Source: Kluyvera intermedia (GTDB lineage Bacteria > Pseudomonadota > Gammaproteobacteria > Enterobacterales > Enterobacteriaceae). From it: a stretch of DNA of 64,000 bases. The stretch's first letter is position 1, and every line of letters begins with the position of its first letter. A program made the translations under genes and the position numbers. The notes under the pieces were generated by a model, which saw only the letters and a list, made by a program, of their open reading frames with translations, did not search any database and had not been told where the DNA came from. This document shows positions 54,505-63,418 of this stretch, one piece after another. Location: positions 4,030,001-4,094,000 of the forward strand of contig NZ_CP139986.1 of the NCBI RefSeq assembly GCF_034424175.1, given 5' to 3'.

Positions 54505-55480
54505 TTAATGGTGGCTAACCACAATATCGTCCGCTGTTAACCCGGTGATTCTTAGCACACTCTCCATCGCCATGCCGTCCTCAAGCAGAGTACGGGCGAT
54601 ACGCAGGGCTTCAGCGTGTTCTCCTTCTATTCGCCCTTCTATTTTTCCCTCTATTCGTCCTTCTATTCGCCCTTCCACTAGCCCTTTCTCTAATCCTTCT
54701 ATTCGACCTTCCCGCTTGCCTAACCGCCTGAGGATTTTCTGCAACTTCTCTCCATTCGTCATCAACGCTTCCTTATGCTGTGGGACTCGGTGCGCAACCT
54801 CCTGGATAAAACGGCCAACGTCCGACGCGCCAGGAGAGTGGAGCAAATAATTAAACAGCGAATTCAACTGGCTGTCATTAGTAAATCCCGTAAGCAAAAC
54901 GGCGCTCACCTTGTCAACAATCCGCAGTAAATCACGTTGTCGGATATGTTTTTGCATTAACTCCAGCAGCGCAATTCGGCGGTGCTGCACGATCTCATCG
55001 TCCGGCATCACGGTAATGTCAACCAGAGGAAACGGCTTTGCGTACACCTCGCGCGCTAAAGTGGGTGATGTAAACTCATCCAGCCAGCACAGTGAATACG
55101 GATAAGGACTCATCTCGCCATGATAAAAAAGCATCGGTACCACCAGCGGTAGCGTTTTATGCCCCGCATCCAGATGGCGTTGCATGGCAGCAACCGCATA
55201 ACGCATCAACCGAAATGCCATATGCGGGTCGGCCGTGCTCTGATGTTCAATCAGCACATAGATATAGCCTTCTCCCTCGCGGGTTTTCAGCGACCAAAGT
55301 ACGTCCGAGTAGTACGCCCTCAGGTTATCTTCAATAAAACTGGTGGGTTCCAGTTTCAGCGTTTGTAGGTCACAACGTTCACATAATGCCGCAGGGAGAT
55401 GAATTAACAGGAAGTCACGCGCCGTTTCCGGATGACTTAAACACCGCATCATGTGGCGTTGAGGTTGTGCGTTTCTTCAT
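54505..55480 (-). pseudogene. Rpn-family recombination-promoting nuclease, frameshifted
   Basis: Main open frame 54505-55452 encodes a PD-(D/E)XK nuclease of the YhgA/Rpn family (ETARDFLLIHLP, FIEDNLRAYYSDVLW, IEHQSTADPHMAFRLMRYA). The normal start is in another frame: an ATG at 55480 reads MKKRTTSTPHDAVFK, then stops soon after. A deletion of about 10 bases between HDAVFK and HPETARDF, judged against E. coli relatives, has broken the join. The ATG at 55452 could still give a protein lacking the N-terminal lead. The tail has repeated RIEG units. Confidence 0.75.
54623..54710. repeat. Tandem 12-bp units encoding RIEG repeats
   Basis: Repeats of a CTTCTATTCGCC-type unit encode (E)GRIEG/KIEG/LVEG in the C-terminal coiled region of the Rpn-like gene. 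Changes in copy number would stay in frame. Confidence 0.8.
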
Positions 55481-55624
55481 GGCGTTCCGTCACCAAATAA
55501 ACTCAATGACTGGACTTTACCCGCCAGCTAAAACCGCCGCACCCTCCGGTTTTCACTCTTACGAGCCGCTACGAGAGAAGAATATGTACCACCAAAACTG
55601 ATTCATTTTTGCGGAATGCTGCAC

Positions 55625-55663
55625 GCAAAAAGAGCGACAAATCTCATGCGTCGCTCTTTTTGC
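55625..55663. terminator. Terminator hairpin of yjiS
   Basis: Perfect 14-bp stem GCAAAAAGAGCGAC / GTCGCTCTTTTTGC with an 11-base loop, 5 bases after yjiS. T5 lies inside the stem on both strands, so it may work in both directions. Confidence 0.8.
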
Positions 55664-55668
55664 AGTTC

Positions 55669-55833
55669 TTAACCCACTTCATCTCGACGCAGCCCGACAT
55701 CTTTAAGCTGTTCATCGCTCATTCCCTGCAATACGCGACGTGTTCGCCACACAACGACCAGTTTTTTGATAAACCGCCACACCAGTACAAAGCCGATAAA
55801 CGGCTGTTTTGCCCGATTCTCATGAAATTCCAT
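55669..55833 (-). CDS. yjiS: DUF1127 protein YjiS
   Basis: 54 residues, matching E. coli YjiS in full: starts MEFHENRAKQPFIG, then a DUF1127 core (RRVLQGMSDEQLKDVGLRRDEV). DUF1127 proteins are small and arginine-rich, some bind RNA or act in stress; the role here is unknown. GGAGGTGGAGT lies upstream. The gene is short and easily missed. Confidence 0.93.
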   Translation of the reverse strand: MEFHENRAKQPFIGFVLVWRFIKKLVVVWRTRRVLQGMSDEQLKDVGLRRDEVG

Positions 55834-56011
55834 ACTCCACCTCCTCACCTTGCCAGAGGCTTTATCTTCACGTATTTCCCGCCCTGCAATACAGATTCAA
55901 AAAACACTTTTCTTTAACATACAGATTCGCTAAAACGGTATCTGCACACGGTTCTTGCAGCAGAACTGTACTGGTTTTTTTATCTGTATGGCGATAATTG
56001 GGGATACAGCA

Positions 56012-57424
56012 ATGACGCGTTACCAACATCTGGCCAACCTGCTGGCCGAGCGAATTGAACAAGGCCTGTATCGCCATGGTGAGAAACTACCTTCTGTGCG
56101 CAGCCTGAGTCAGGAGCACGGCGTCAGCATCAGTACCGTGCAGCAGGCGTATCAGACACTGGAACAGCGCCAGCTGATCACCCCGCAGCCGCGTTCCGGC
56201 TACTTCGTGGCGCCGCAAAAAGCACAGCCACCGGTGCCACCGATGTCGCGCCCGGTACAGCGTCCGGTGGAGATCACCCAGTGGGATCAGGTGCTGAACA
56301 TGCTCGACGCCCGCAACGACAAATCAATCATCCCCTTCGGCGGTGGTTCGCCTGACGTCACCCAGCCCAGCCTGAAACCACTGTGGCGCGAGATGAGCCG
56401 CGTTATACAACACAACATCATCGACGTGCTGAGCTACGACGAACTGGCCGGTCGCCGCGAATTGCGTGAACAGATTGCCCGCCTGATGCTCGATGGCGGA
56501 TCGGTGGTCACCGCCGACGATCTGATCATCACCAGCGGCTGCCACAGCGCGCTGTCGCTGGCGTTGCTGTCGGTGTGCCAGCCCGGCGACATTATCGCCG
56601 TTGAATCCCCCACCTATTACGGCACCATGCAGCTCCTGCGCGGCTTAGGGTTAAAAGCGATTGAGATCCCAACCGATCCCAACACCGGGATCAGCGTTGA
56701 AGCCCTGGAAATGGCGCTGGATCAGTGGCCGATCAAAGGGGTGATCCTCGTACCCAACTGCAACAACCCACAGGGTTTTATCATGCCCGATGCCCGAAAG
56801 CGCGCGGTGCTAAGCCTTGCCCAGCGCTACGATATCGTGATTTTTGAGGATGATATTTACGGCGAACTCGCGACCGACTACCCACGCCCGCGCACCATTC
56901 ACTCGTGGGATATCGACGGCCGGGTGATGCTGTGCAGCTCATTCACCAAGACCATCGCGCCCGGCCTGCGTATCGGCTGGATCGCCCCCGGTCGCTACTA
57001 CGATCGGCTGTTACAGATGAAGTACGCCGCCAACGGCACCAACGTTCCCTCCACCCAACTGGCGGCGTCGAACTTTATTCGCGAAGGGCACTATCATCGC
57101 CACGTGCGGCGGATGCGCCAGATCTACCAGCGCAATATGGGGATTTACACCTGCTGGCTGCGCGAGTTTTTCCCGTGCGGGATTTGCGTCACTCGCCCAA
57201 CCGGCGGCTATATGCTGTGGGTGGAACTGCCCGAGCAGGTGGATATGGTGTGCGTGGCGAAGCAGTTGTGTCGAATGAAGATCCAGGTGGCACCGGGATC
57301 GCTGTTTTCGGCATCAGGGAAGTATCGGAACTGCTTAAGGATCAACTGCGCGCTGCCACCGATTGAGAAGCATCGTGAGGTGATGGTGCAGTTGGGGGAG
57401 GCGGTGAAGGTGGCGATGGAGTGA
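56012..57424 (+). CDS. yjiR: MocR/PdxR-type regulator YjiR (GntR HTH fused to aminotransferase)
   Basis: 470 residues, E. coli YjiR length. N-terminal GntR winged helix (about 1-75: LPSVRSLSQEHGVSISTVQQAYQTLE) fused to a fold-type I aminotransferase domain. The PLP lysine is in SSFTKTIAPGLRIGW near residue 311; the ATG at 56012 gives MTRYQHLA as in E. coli. MocR proteins usually regulate nearby or vitamin B6-related genes; the target is not known. Confidence 0.94.
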   Translation: MTRYQHLANLLAERIEQGLYRHGEKLPSVRSLSQEHGVSISTVQQAYQTLEQRQLITPQPRSGYFVAPQKAQPPVPPMSRPVQRPVEITQWDQVLNMLDARNDKSIIPFGGGSPDVTQPSLKPLWREMSRVIQHNIIDVLSYDELAGRRELREQIARLMLDGGSVVTADDLIITSGCHSALSLALLSVCQPGDIIAVESPTYYGTMQLLRGLGLKAIEIPTDPNTGISVEALEMALDQWPIKGVILVPNCNNPQGFIMPDARKRAVLSLAQRYDIVIFEDDIYGELATDYPRPRTIHSWDIDGRVMLCSSFTKTIAPGLRIGWIAPGRYYDRLLQMKYAANGTNVPSTQLAASNFIREGHYHRHVRRMRQIYQRNMGIYTCWLREFFPCGICVTRPTGGYMLWVELPEQVDMVCVAKQLCRMKIQVAPGSLFSASGKYRNCLRINCALPPIEKHREVMVQLGEAVKVAME

Positions 57425-57644
57425 TCGTCATCATGGAGAAGAGGGTCTTAATATGAGATCCGTTTTTTACTGGATTACACCTGCATCCCTGCATTTGGCA
57501 TGAAAGGCTAATGACTGGAAGTCAGCGGTTTTGCGACGGATGCCGAGGTGAAAGTGATGAACGACTAGCAAAGCCGCAGGAGACAGCTGTCGTGCTGTCT
57601 TTGCGGCAGGTGGGTCAGTAGTCTGCGCGATTGAGCACGTGTTA
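57425..57644. other. Unassigned stretch after yjiR
   Basis: About 220 bases without a convincing gene. Contains a hairpin AGACAGC / GCTGTCT near 57582-57601 and scattered short frames. No repeat family or RNA is recognised. It may be degraded sequence. Confidence 0.4.
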
Positions 57645-57675
57645 TTGCCGGGTGGCGCTGCGCTTACCCGGCCTA
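57645..57675. repeat. REP element
   Basis: Single REP unit TTGCCGGGTGGCGCTGCG...CCCGGCCTAC directly before the end of the dioxygenase gene. Confidence 0.75.
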
Positions 57676-57680
57676 CAATT

Positions 57681-58625
57681 TTACGATACCTTACCCACCG
57701 CCCCTTCCCCATTTGCCGCATCCTGCGGTCGTGAAATCGTGCGGCTTTTGCTGCCATCCACCCCCACCGCAATCTCCCCTTCCACCGTTACCCGGCGCAC
57801 CACGCGCGGCTGGGTGCTGTAGTCGTTCACCGCGTAGTGCTGGGTGCTGCGGTTGTCCCAAATCACCACATCGCCCTGCTGCCACTGCCAGCGCACGGTG
57901 TTGTCGAGACGGGTGATGCGGTTTTGCAACAGCTCGAATAACTGTGCGGATTCCCGCGAGCTAAAGCCCACCAGCCGTTTGACGAAGTGCCCCAGCAGCA
58001 GCGCGCGTTCGCCGCTGACCGGGTGAACGTGAACCACCGGGTGCTCGGCTTCCCACAGTGAAGAGACAAACACTTTCTGGTGATGCGCCAGGCGGTGCGT
58101 TTCGACGACAGTGCGTTCAGCACCGTAGTCATAGTCATTGCTGTGTACCGCGCGCAGGGTGTCGACGAAGCGCTTGAGCGTCTCCGGCAACTGTTCGTAG
58201 GCGCGGGCGGTGTTGGCCCACACGGTGTCGCCGCCGTATTCCGGGATGGTGACGCCACGCAGGATGGAAATTTTCGGGAAGGCGTCAACGAAGGTGACGT
58301 CGGTGTGCCACGAGTCGGCGCGGCCACCGCCTTTGGAGGCGTCGAGTTCAAACAGTTTAGTGCCTTCCGGTGCGGGAACGGTTGGGTGGGCGACGATTTT
58401 GCCGAAGCGCGCGCCGAAGGCCTGGTGTTCGGCGTCGGTGAGCTGATTTTGCTGGCGGAAGAACAGCACTTTATATTTGACCAGTGCGGCGTCGAGCTGG
58501 GCGAAGGTGTCAGCATCCAGGCTCGCGGAAAGGCGAATATCGCGGATCTCCGCGCCGATATTGCCCGCCACGCGGCGTACGTTCAGTAAAGGAAAATCGG
58601 TATCAGCAGTGTTCACAGCAGTCAT
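57681..58625 (-). CDS. TauD/TfdA-family Fe(II)/2-oxoglutarate dioxygenase
   Basis: 314 residues. The iron-binding triad is visible: HxD in SWHTDVTF near 107 and the distal His in RSTQHYAVNDY near 262. The 2-oxoglutarate arginine is in QPRVVRRVTV. It resembles alkylsulfatase/taurine dioxygenases; no sulfonate transporter genes are adjacent, so the substrate is open. The start is ATG at 58625 with AAGGGGCG. Flanked by REP elements on both sides. Confidence 0.88.
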   Translation of the reverse strand: MTAVNTADTDFPLLNVRRVAGNIGAEIRDIRLSASLDADTFAQLDAALVKYKVLFFRQQNQLTDAEHQAFGARFGKIVAHPTVPAPEGTKLFELDASKGGGRADSWHTDVTFVDAFPKISILRGVTIPEYGGDTVWANTARAYEQLPETLKRFVDTLRAVHSNDYDYGAERTVVETHRLAHHQKVFVSSLWEAEHPVVHVHPVSGERALLLGHFVKRLVGFSSRESAQLFELLQNRITRLDNTVRWQWQQGDVVIWDNRSTQHYAVNDYSTQPRVVRRVTVEGEIAVGVDGSKSRTISRPQDAANGEGAVGKVS

Positions 58626-58734
58626 GATTGCGCCCCTTTAAAATGGTCAGAAACCCGAATATAGAAATATTCCGCCGGGTGACAAAGTCGAGTTTGTGAT
58701 ATTGATAGCTGCCGGATGGGATTGCATTTTTCGG

Positions 58735-58895
58735 CATCGAGCCGCCCCGGGGGTCGGCGTAAACACCTCGCCCGGGCTACAAGTTGGTAGCCCGGCCAAG
58801 CACCGGGGTCGGTACGTTGCATCTCGCCCGGGTTACGATTGCATATTTATCGCCGCACCCCGGTAGCCCGGCCAAGCGCAGCGACGCCGGGAATG
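58735..58895. repeat. REP-like cluster upstream of the DUF2164 gene
   Basis: At least three units of GTAGCCCGGCCAAGC and its complement CTCGCCCGGGCTAC, in alternating orientation. The 284-base gap between the dioxygenase and the DUF2164 gene holds no coding sequence. Confidence 0.8.
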
Positions 58896-58909
58896 ACACA
58901 GGAGTCTTT

Positions 58910-59152
58910 ATGAGCACGGAAATCACCCTCACCCCCGCCGAACGCGAAAAGCTGCGCGATCAGCTGACCGACTACTGCACCAGACAGTTCGACCTCGAGC
59001 TGGAGCAGTTCGACGCGGAGTTCTTTATCGATTTTATTATCGACAAGCTGGGGCCGGCCTTTTATAACGCCGGGATCGATGAGGCGATTCGCACGCATTT
59101 GGCGTGGAGCGAGCGCATTCAGGAAGAGATGGATCTGAAGAAAATTCTATGA
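58910..59152 (+). CDS. DUF2164 protein
   Basis: 80 residues, whole-length DUF2164 (ITLTPAEREKLRDQLTDY, then FDAEFFIDFIIDKLGPAFYNAGIDEA). Acidic, no membrane part. Function unknown. Start ATG at 58910 behind AGGAG. Its stop overlaps the next gene's start by 4 bases (ATGA), so the two are translationally coupled. Confidence 0.85.
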   Translation: MSTEITLTPAEREKLRDQLTDYCTRQFDLELEQFDAEFFIDFIIDKLGPAFYNAGIDEAIRTHLAWSERIQEEMDLKKIL

Positions 59153-59619
59153 GTTCACACTACGCTATTCGTTCTTTGCGCGACCATCCCGAGCAGATGG
59201 AAGCGGTTATTGCCTATTTCCAGCAGCAGTGGGCATCGGAAGAATCCATGATGGTTTACGACGACGCGCTGCGCCGCACGCCGGGGGCGAAAAATCCGCT
59301 GCCGCAGTGGTACTGGCTGCAGGACGGCGAGCGCATCATCGGCTGCGCGGGGTTGATTACCAACGATTTTATCAGCCGCGGCGAGCTGTATCCGTGGCTG
59401 TGCGCGCTCTATATCGAGCCAGCGTATCGTCGGCAAGGGCTGGCGCAGCGATTGATCGAGCATATCGCCCAGCACACAAAACAGCTTGGCTTCACGCAAC
59501 TGCATCTGTGTACCGATATGGACGGGTTTTATGAGCAAGCGGGCTTTAGCTTCAATGGGTTGGGCTATCACCCGTGGGGCGAGTCTTCACGGGTTTATAG
59601 CCGCGAGTTGAACACGTAG
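59149..59619 (+). CDS. GNAT-family N-acetyltransferase
   Basis: 156 residues. Complete GNAT domain: acetyl-CoA loop EPAYRRQGLAQRLIEH near 87-102 and FYEQAGFSFNG near 124. Substrate unknown. Coupled to the DUF2164 gene by an ATGA overlap; the longer open frame (from 59104) lies inside that gene and is rejected. Confidence 0.88.
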   Translation: MSSHYAIRSLRDHPEQMEAVIAYFQQQWASEESMMVYDDALRRTPGAKNPLPQWYWLQDGERIIGCAGLITNDFISRGELYPWLCALYIEPAYRRQGLAQRLIEHIAQHTKQLGFTQLHLCTDMDGFYEQAGFSFNGLGYHPWGESSRVYSRELNT

Positions 59620-59698
59620 CCCGGACGAGGTGCGACAGCACCGACTCCGAGGAAGCTCGGTGCCTTCCCGGCGGCGCTGCGCTTGGCCGGGCTACGGG
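59616..59698. repeat. REP-like inverted repeat
   Basis: GTAGCCCGGACGAGG at the left faces GGCCGGGCTAC at the right across an 80-base spacer containing a second inner hairpin. It lies between the convergent ends of the GNAT and GH105 genes. Confidence 0.8.
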
Positions 59699-59702
59699 TT
59701 TA

Positions 59703-60776
59703 TCAACACCACTTATCTTGTTGAAGCTCCAGCAACAGCAACATCATCAGCGCCTGCGCATACGGTACGGGTGCCATCGCAATATCGCAGTAATACTGAA
59801 GATCCGGCCCCACCATCGTCCCTTTCGATGCTTCCAGCACAATCCCATCGTCGATCCTGTCGCGCAATGCATGCCAGGCGCGCATCGCGTGATCGGCGAC
59901 TTTCTCATCGAGGATCCCCATCCGTACGCCGCGCAGCATGCCGTAGGCGATCCCTGCGGTGGCGGAGGATTCCTGCGGCGACAGCGGGTCGTCGAGCAGC
60001 GTGTGCCACATGCCGTTGTCGGCCTGCAGTTCGCACAGAGTATTCACCTGCCGCGCCACCACCACCGAGAGATAGCGCTTCACGCTGGCATCCAGGCTGT
60101 CGCCGAGTAGGGCGATAAATTCCGGGATCGCCACGGTGATCCACGCATTGCCGCGCGCCCAGAAGGCTTCGGAGAAGTGGTGTTTGCCGACAAACGTCCA
60201 GCCGTGGTACCACAGGCCGCTCGCCGGTTCGCACAGGTAGCGGGTGTGCAGCAGGAACTGGTATGACGCTTCGTCGATCAGATCTTTGCGCTTGAGCACC
60301 ACGCCCGCCGTGCCGAGGAACAGGCAGGTCATAAACAGCGTGTCGTCCCACAGGTGACCGGTGTTCGGCTGCTCTTTCACCACATGCTGAAAGCCGCCCT
60401 CTTCGGTTTTTGGCAAGGTGCGCAGCAGCGCGTCGGCCCAGTCGTTCACTACCTTCAGCAGATCGTCTCGCCCGCTGTGTCCGGCCACCAGCGCGAGGGT
60501 GATCATCGGCGCGGTGGTATTGATCTGGATTTCCGGCAGCCCTTTCGCCAGCTGATCTTCATACCAGGTGAGGATCGATTGCTGGAGGCGGGCATCATTC
60601 TGCTGACGCGCGTACTGCCAGAAGCCGTACAGGCCGACGCCAACTTCCCATTCCCACTCTTCGAAGTGGATGGCAAAACCTTCGCCGCCGCTGGTGCCGA
60701 CTTCACCCATATTTTTCAGGCGGCAGAAGCCCTGCACCACCTGCTCCAGCAGGCCGTTTAATGCTGCGTTGTTCAT
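59703..60776 (-). CDS. GH105 unsaturated uronyl hydrolase, second copy
   Basis: 357 residues, same family as the gene at 45.8 kb but clearly diverged. The catalytic aspartate motif is HLWDDTLFMTC near 142; WEVGVGLYGFWQYA and FWARGNAWITVA match GH105 positions of the other copy. No signal peptide. Its start overlaps the stop of the upstream 801-residue gene by 4 bases (ATGA). Confidence 0.86.
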   Translation of the reverse strand: MNNAALNGLLEQVVQGFCRLKNMGEVGTSGGEGFAIHFEEWEWEVGVGLYGFWQYARQQNDARLQQSILTWYEDQLAKGLPEIQINTTAPMITLALVAGHSGRDDLLKVVNDWADALLRTLPKTEEGGFQHVVKEQPNTGHLWDDTLFMTCLFLGTAGVVLKRKDLIDEASYQFLLHTRYLCEPASGLWYHGWTFVGKHHFSEAFWARGNAWITVAIPEFIALLGDSLDASVKRYLSVVVARQVNTLCELQADNGMWHTLLDDPLSPQESSATAGIAYGMLRGVRMGILDEKVADHAMRAWHALRDRIDDGIVLEASKGTMVGPDLQYYCDIAMAPVPYAQALMMLLLLELQQDKWC

Positions 60777-63178
60777 TGCGCGTCTCCTGACACCGTGACC
60801 TGAATTTCATTGCCCACCAGCGTCGGGAACGCGGCGGTTTGGCCGTTATGCTGGCAGTTACCCTGCCCATCAAGCTGCATCAGCGCGTGCTGGTCATCCA
60901 TCACCCGCGCGACATCCCCTTGATACACAATACGCAGCGCCTGAATGCGCTGGCAGAACGCGGAAAAATCACCTTCGCCCACCTCCAGCCACCACGCCAC
61001 ATTACGGCCTTCGGCGCGGACTTCATCGCCCAGAACGGTCAACGGCTGCGAGCAAAGCACGGCGGCAAAAGCGTTGCCCGCACGCACCGCGTAACCCTGC
61101 CTTAGCGGGTGCACTTCATCAAAGGCGTCAGGCGCAAGATGCAGATGCGTCCAGTTCAGCGGTTCGAGGCCATCAAGTTGCCATAGCATCAGCACCCGGT
61201 TCTCCACCTGCATCACGCGCGGCAGCACGCCGTTGCCCGCCCAGAAGGAGGGACGCGCTTCGCTGCCCGGTTGTACGTCGCCGGGATGGTTTACCCACAG
61301 CCGCGCATCGGGGCGGGTAGCGAACTGAATATCAACTAAATGCTGCTGATGTCCACGTTCGCCGCTATGGTGGTCGACGCAGCTGGAAAGGCTGACCGTC
61401 GGCTGTTTCCACGCCACGATATTGCCGCCGCCGCACTGGTAGTGTGCGCTGATCACGCCGTGCGTTAAGCGGGCGTAGCGCACGGATTCTGCGGGTGGCA
61501 CGTAATCGCTCAGACAGAAGAACGGCAACGAGGCACACTTACGGTTAACGTGTCCACCTCCCCAGGCCACGTGACCAAAGGCGGACAGTTCACTGAGTTG
61601 GCTAGCCAGCAACTCTTTTTCATACACCCGGCCCATCGTGCCGGCTGCGATCCCGGATTGATAATGTAACGCGCTGGTGTGCATCAGGCGGTCGATCAGA
61701 CGCTGGGCGCGCTGACGAATCATGGCGTTATCGGCCAGTTGGTAGAGCGCAAACAGACCGATGTAATCAACCGGATAATAGGGTGCGGAGTTCCACTCAA
61801 CGAAGCCTTGCTGCTCTACGGCGTCGAACCAGGCGTGCAGACGCTGGGCCGCTATCGCCTGCTGCTCATGGCCGCGGCGGCCGGATGCGGTAAACAGCGC
61901 ATCCGGGAACATCTGGCCTGCGAGATATTGTGCGGTATGGAAGCACAGCGCGTGATTCTCGCTCCAGAACCACATCACATCGTTACCCAGTTCGTCGTAC
62001 CCGTAGCGATAGCCGACAATGGCCGAGCGTACGCGTTTCCACAGCACCGCAGGGAAGTGTTCGCCGTGGAAGTCATGCCAGATCCACAGTAGCGGCACCA
62101 TCGAGAAGTCCGAGCAATCCTGGCGGGCGCTGATGCGTTGAAGGGTGCTGACCAGCAACTCCTGCGCCTGTGGGCCGCTTTCCCCCGCGTGCAGCATCGC
62201 CAGCAGGCGTCCGGTGCGCGGGACACCGTGTTCTGCGATATAGCAGAGCGCCTCGCGTTTGCGCGTTTCAAGCGCGCCTTCACTGCCGGGCAAAGCGCCC
62301 ATAACGGTGATACTCAGATGACGACTCATGGTCACGCCACCGATGGTGGCGGTCAGTTCCATGCGGTAGTGGCCCAGACCGAGGCTTGCCGGGAGCGGGA
62401 GCACCAGGCCGTTTTTACCCGTCATCAGCATGCCAAAATCCAGCGGGCAGGTGGCGATGCCATCGTTACCAAGGCTGTTGACCGCACCGCGTAGCATCAG
62501 GTTGATATCAGCCAGACACGGCAGCGTAAGCTGCTGATGTTGGGCGACAGCGGTTGCCGGGAGTGAATCCATAAACGCCTGTAGTGCGTCAACATTGCGC
62601 TCGTTGATATCCGGTAGCGTGGTTTCCAGCGGTGTGTCGCCAAGGTAGATCATGCGGAAAGTAAAAATCGTGTCGCGTTCAAACAGTTCATCGAGGTGGA
62701 CAAGCAGCGCGTTGTCGCCCGCCTGGAGCGCAATCTCAATGGACAAGGTTTGCGGCGTATTGCGGGTAAACGGCGTAAAACAGGCGGCCTGTGCGCTATT
62801 GCACCAGAGTCGCACCCCGCCGCAGGTGGCAATCTGGAACGGATAGTGGCCTGCTTTCGGCGCATGCAGCGTCACACGTAACCAGCGTTGACTGTGGGTC
62901 GCCACAGTTTGCACGCCGGAAAACGTCACGGTATCGCTCGCGCCGGTGTAGGTTACCGACGCCGCCGGTAAGGCACGCTCTGGCACCACCGTGCGTTGAG
63001 CGGCATCACGACGGAAAATACGTCGACAGAATGATTCCTGCACCGGACCTTTGCCGTTGGCGAACTGATAATCCATCGCCGCGTCCACCGCTTCACCCGT
63101 GAAAAATTCGGCAAACCGCTCGTTGTGCGCTAACGAAACCGTAAAACGCGTCAGCGCCTCGCCCGCTTCCAGCCTCAT
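60773..63178 (-). CDS. Large uncharacterised protein, possible polysaccharide-active enzyme
   Basis: 801 residues; I do not recognise the family with certainty. A beta-rich part (about 75-190) resembling a carbohydrate-binding sandwich (RVTLHAPKAGHYPFQIATCG, LQAGDNALLVHLDE) is followed by an alpha-helical region (about 290-520) with FWSENHALCFHTAQYLAG and WNSAPYYPVDYIGLFALYQLAD, then a beta-rich C-terminus. This order recalls heparinase II/III-like or other (alpha/alpha)6-toroid lyases and hydrolases. No signal peptide, so it is probably cytoplasmic. Start ATG at 63178 behind GAGGAAA. It overlaps the GH105 gene by 4 bases, so the products likely act on the same oligosaccharide. Confidence 0.6.
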   Translation of the reverse strand: MRLEAGEALTRFTVSLAHNERFAEFFTGEAVDAAMDYQFANGKGPVQESFCRRIFRRDAAQRTVVPERALPAASVTYTGASDTVTFSGVQTVATHSQRWLRVTLHAPKAGHYPFQIATCGGVRLWCNSAQAACFTPFTRNTPQTLSIEIALQAGDNALLVHLDELFERDTIFTFRMIYLGDTPLETTLPDINERNVDALQAFMDSLPATAVAQHQQLTLPCLADINLMLRGAVNSLGNDGIATCPLDFGMLMTGKNGLVLPLPASLGLGHYRMELTATIGGVTMSRHLSITVMGALPGSEGALETRKREALCYIAEHGVPRTGRLLAMLHAGESGPQAQELLVSTLQRISARQDCSDFSMVPLLWIWHDFHGEHFPAVLWKRVRSAIVGYRYGYDELGNDVMWFWSENHALCFHTAQYLAGQMFPDALFTASGRRGHEQQAIAAQRLHAWFDAVEQQGFVEWNSAPYYPVDYIGLFALYQLADNAMIRQRAQRLIDRLMHTSALHYQSGIAAGTMGRVYEKELLASQLSELSAFGHVAWGGGHVNRKCASLPFFCLSDYVPPAESVRYARLTHGVISAHYQCGGGNIVAWKQPTVSLSSCVDHHSGERGHQQHLVDIQFATRPDARLWVNHPGDVQPGSEARPSFWAGNGVLPRVMQVENRVLMLWQLDGLEPLNWTHLHLAPDAFDEVHPLRQGYAVRAGNAFAAVLCSQPLTVLGDEVRAEGRNVAWWLEVGEGDFSAFCQRIQALRIVYQGDVARVMDDQHALMQLDGQGNCQHNGQTAAFPTLVGNEIQVTVSGDAQ

Positions 63179-63313
63179 GTGACTTTCCTCAATGACCACT
63201 CTGTGTATGAGCGATATTTTCGGCAAAGGCGCAAAGGCATGCTACGCGTAAGACGGGGCAGCTTTACGGAACTGCCCGGTCATTCACACTCTTCATTCAA
63301 CGGGAGGTTAAAA

Positions 63314-63329
63314 CGTGATGATGATCACG
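63314..63329. promoter_or_regulatory. CRP-like palindrome upstream of the 801-residue gene
   Basis: CGTGATGATGATCACG: GTGA-N6-TCAC with CGTGAT/ATCACG arms, matching the CRP core apart from the outer bases. It lies about 140 bases before the gene start. Confidence 0.5.
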
Positions 63330-63394
63330 CTGATAAATTGCAGCGCGCCCTTCGCGGCGGGAAAACTCACGTTTCCCGACCAGATCATCGTCAT

Positions 63395-63418
63395 AAAGCG
63401 TGATGGTTATCACGCTTT
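63395..63418. terminator. Hairpin at the end of the partial gene, also CRP-like
   Basis: Perfect 10-bp arms AAAGCGTGAT / ATCACGCTTT around GGTT, spanning the stop codon of the partial gene. On the minus strand CTTTATG follows, a weak U tract, so a terminator is plausible. The inner GTGA-N6-TCAC repeats the core of the palindrome at 63314. Confidence 0.5.

Noticed and set aside
54623..54710. Short tandem repeats considered as a CRISPR array
   Set aside because: Units are 12 bases without unique spacers and encode in-frame RIEG repeats of the Rpn-like protein.
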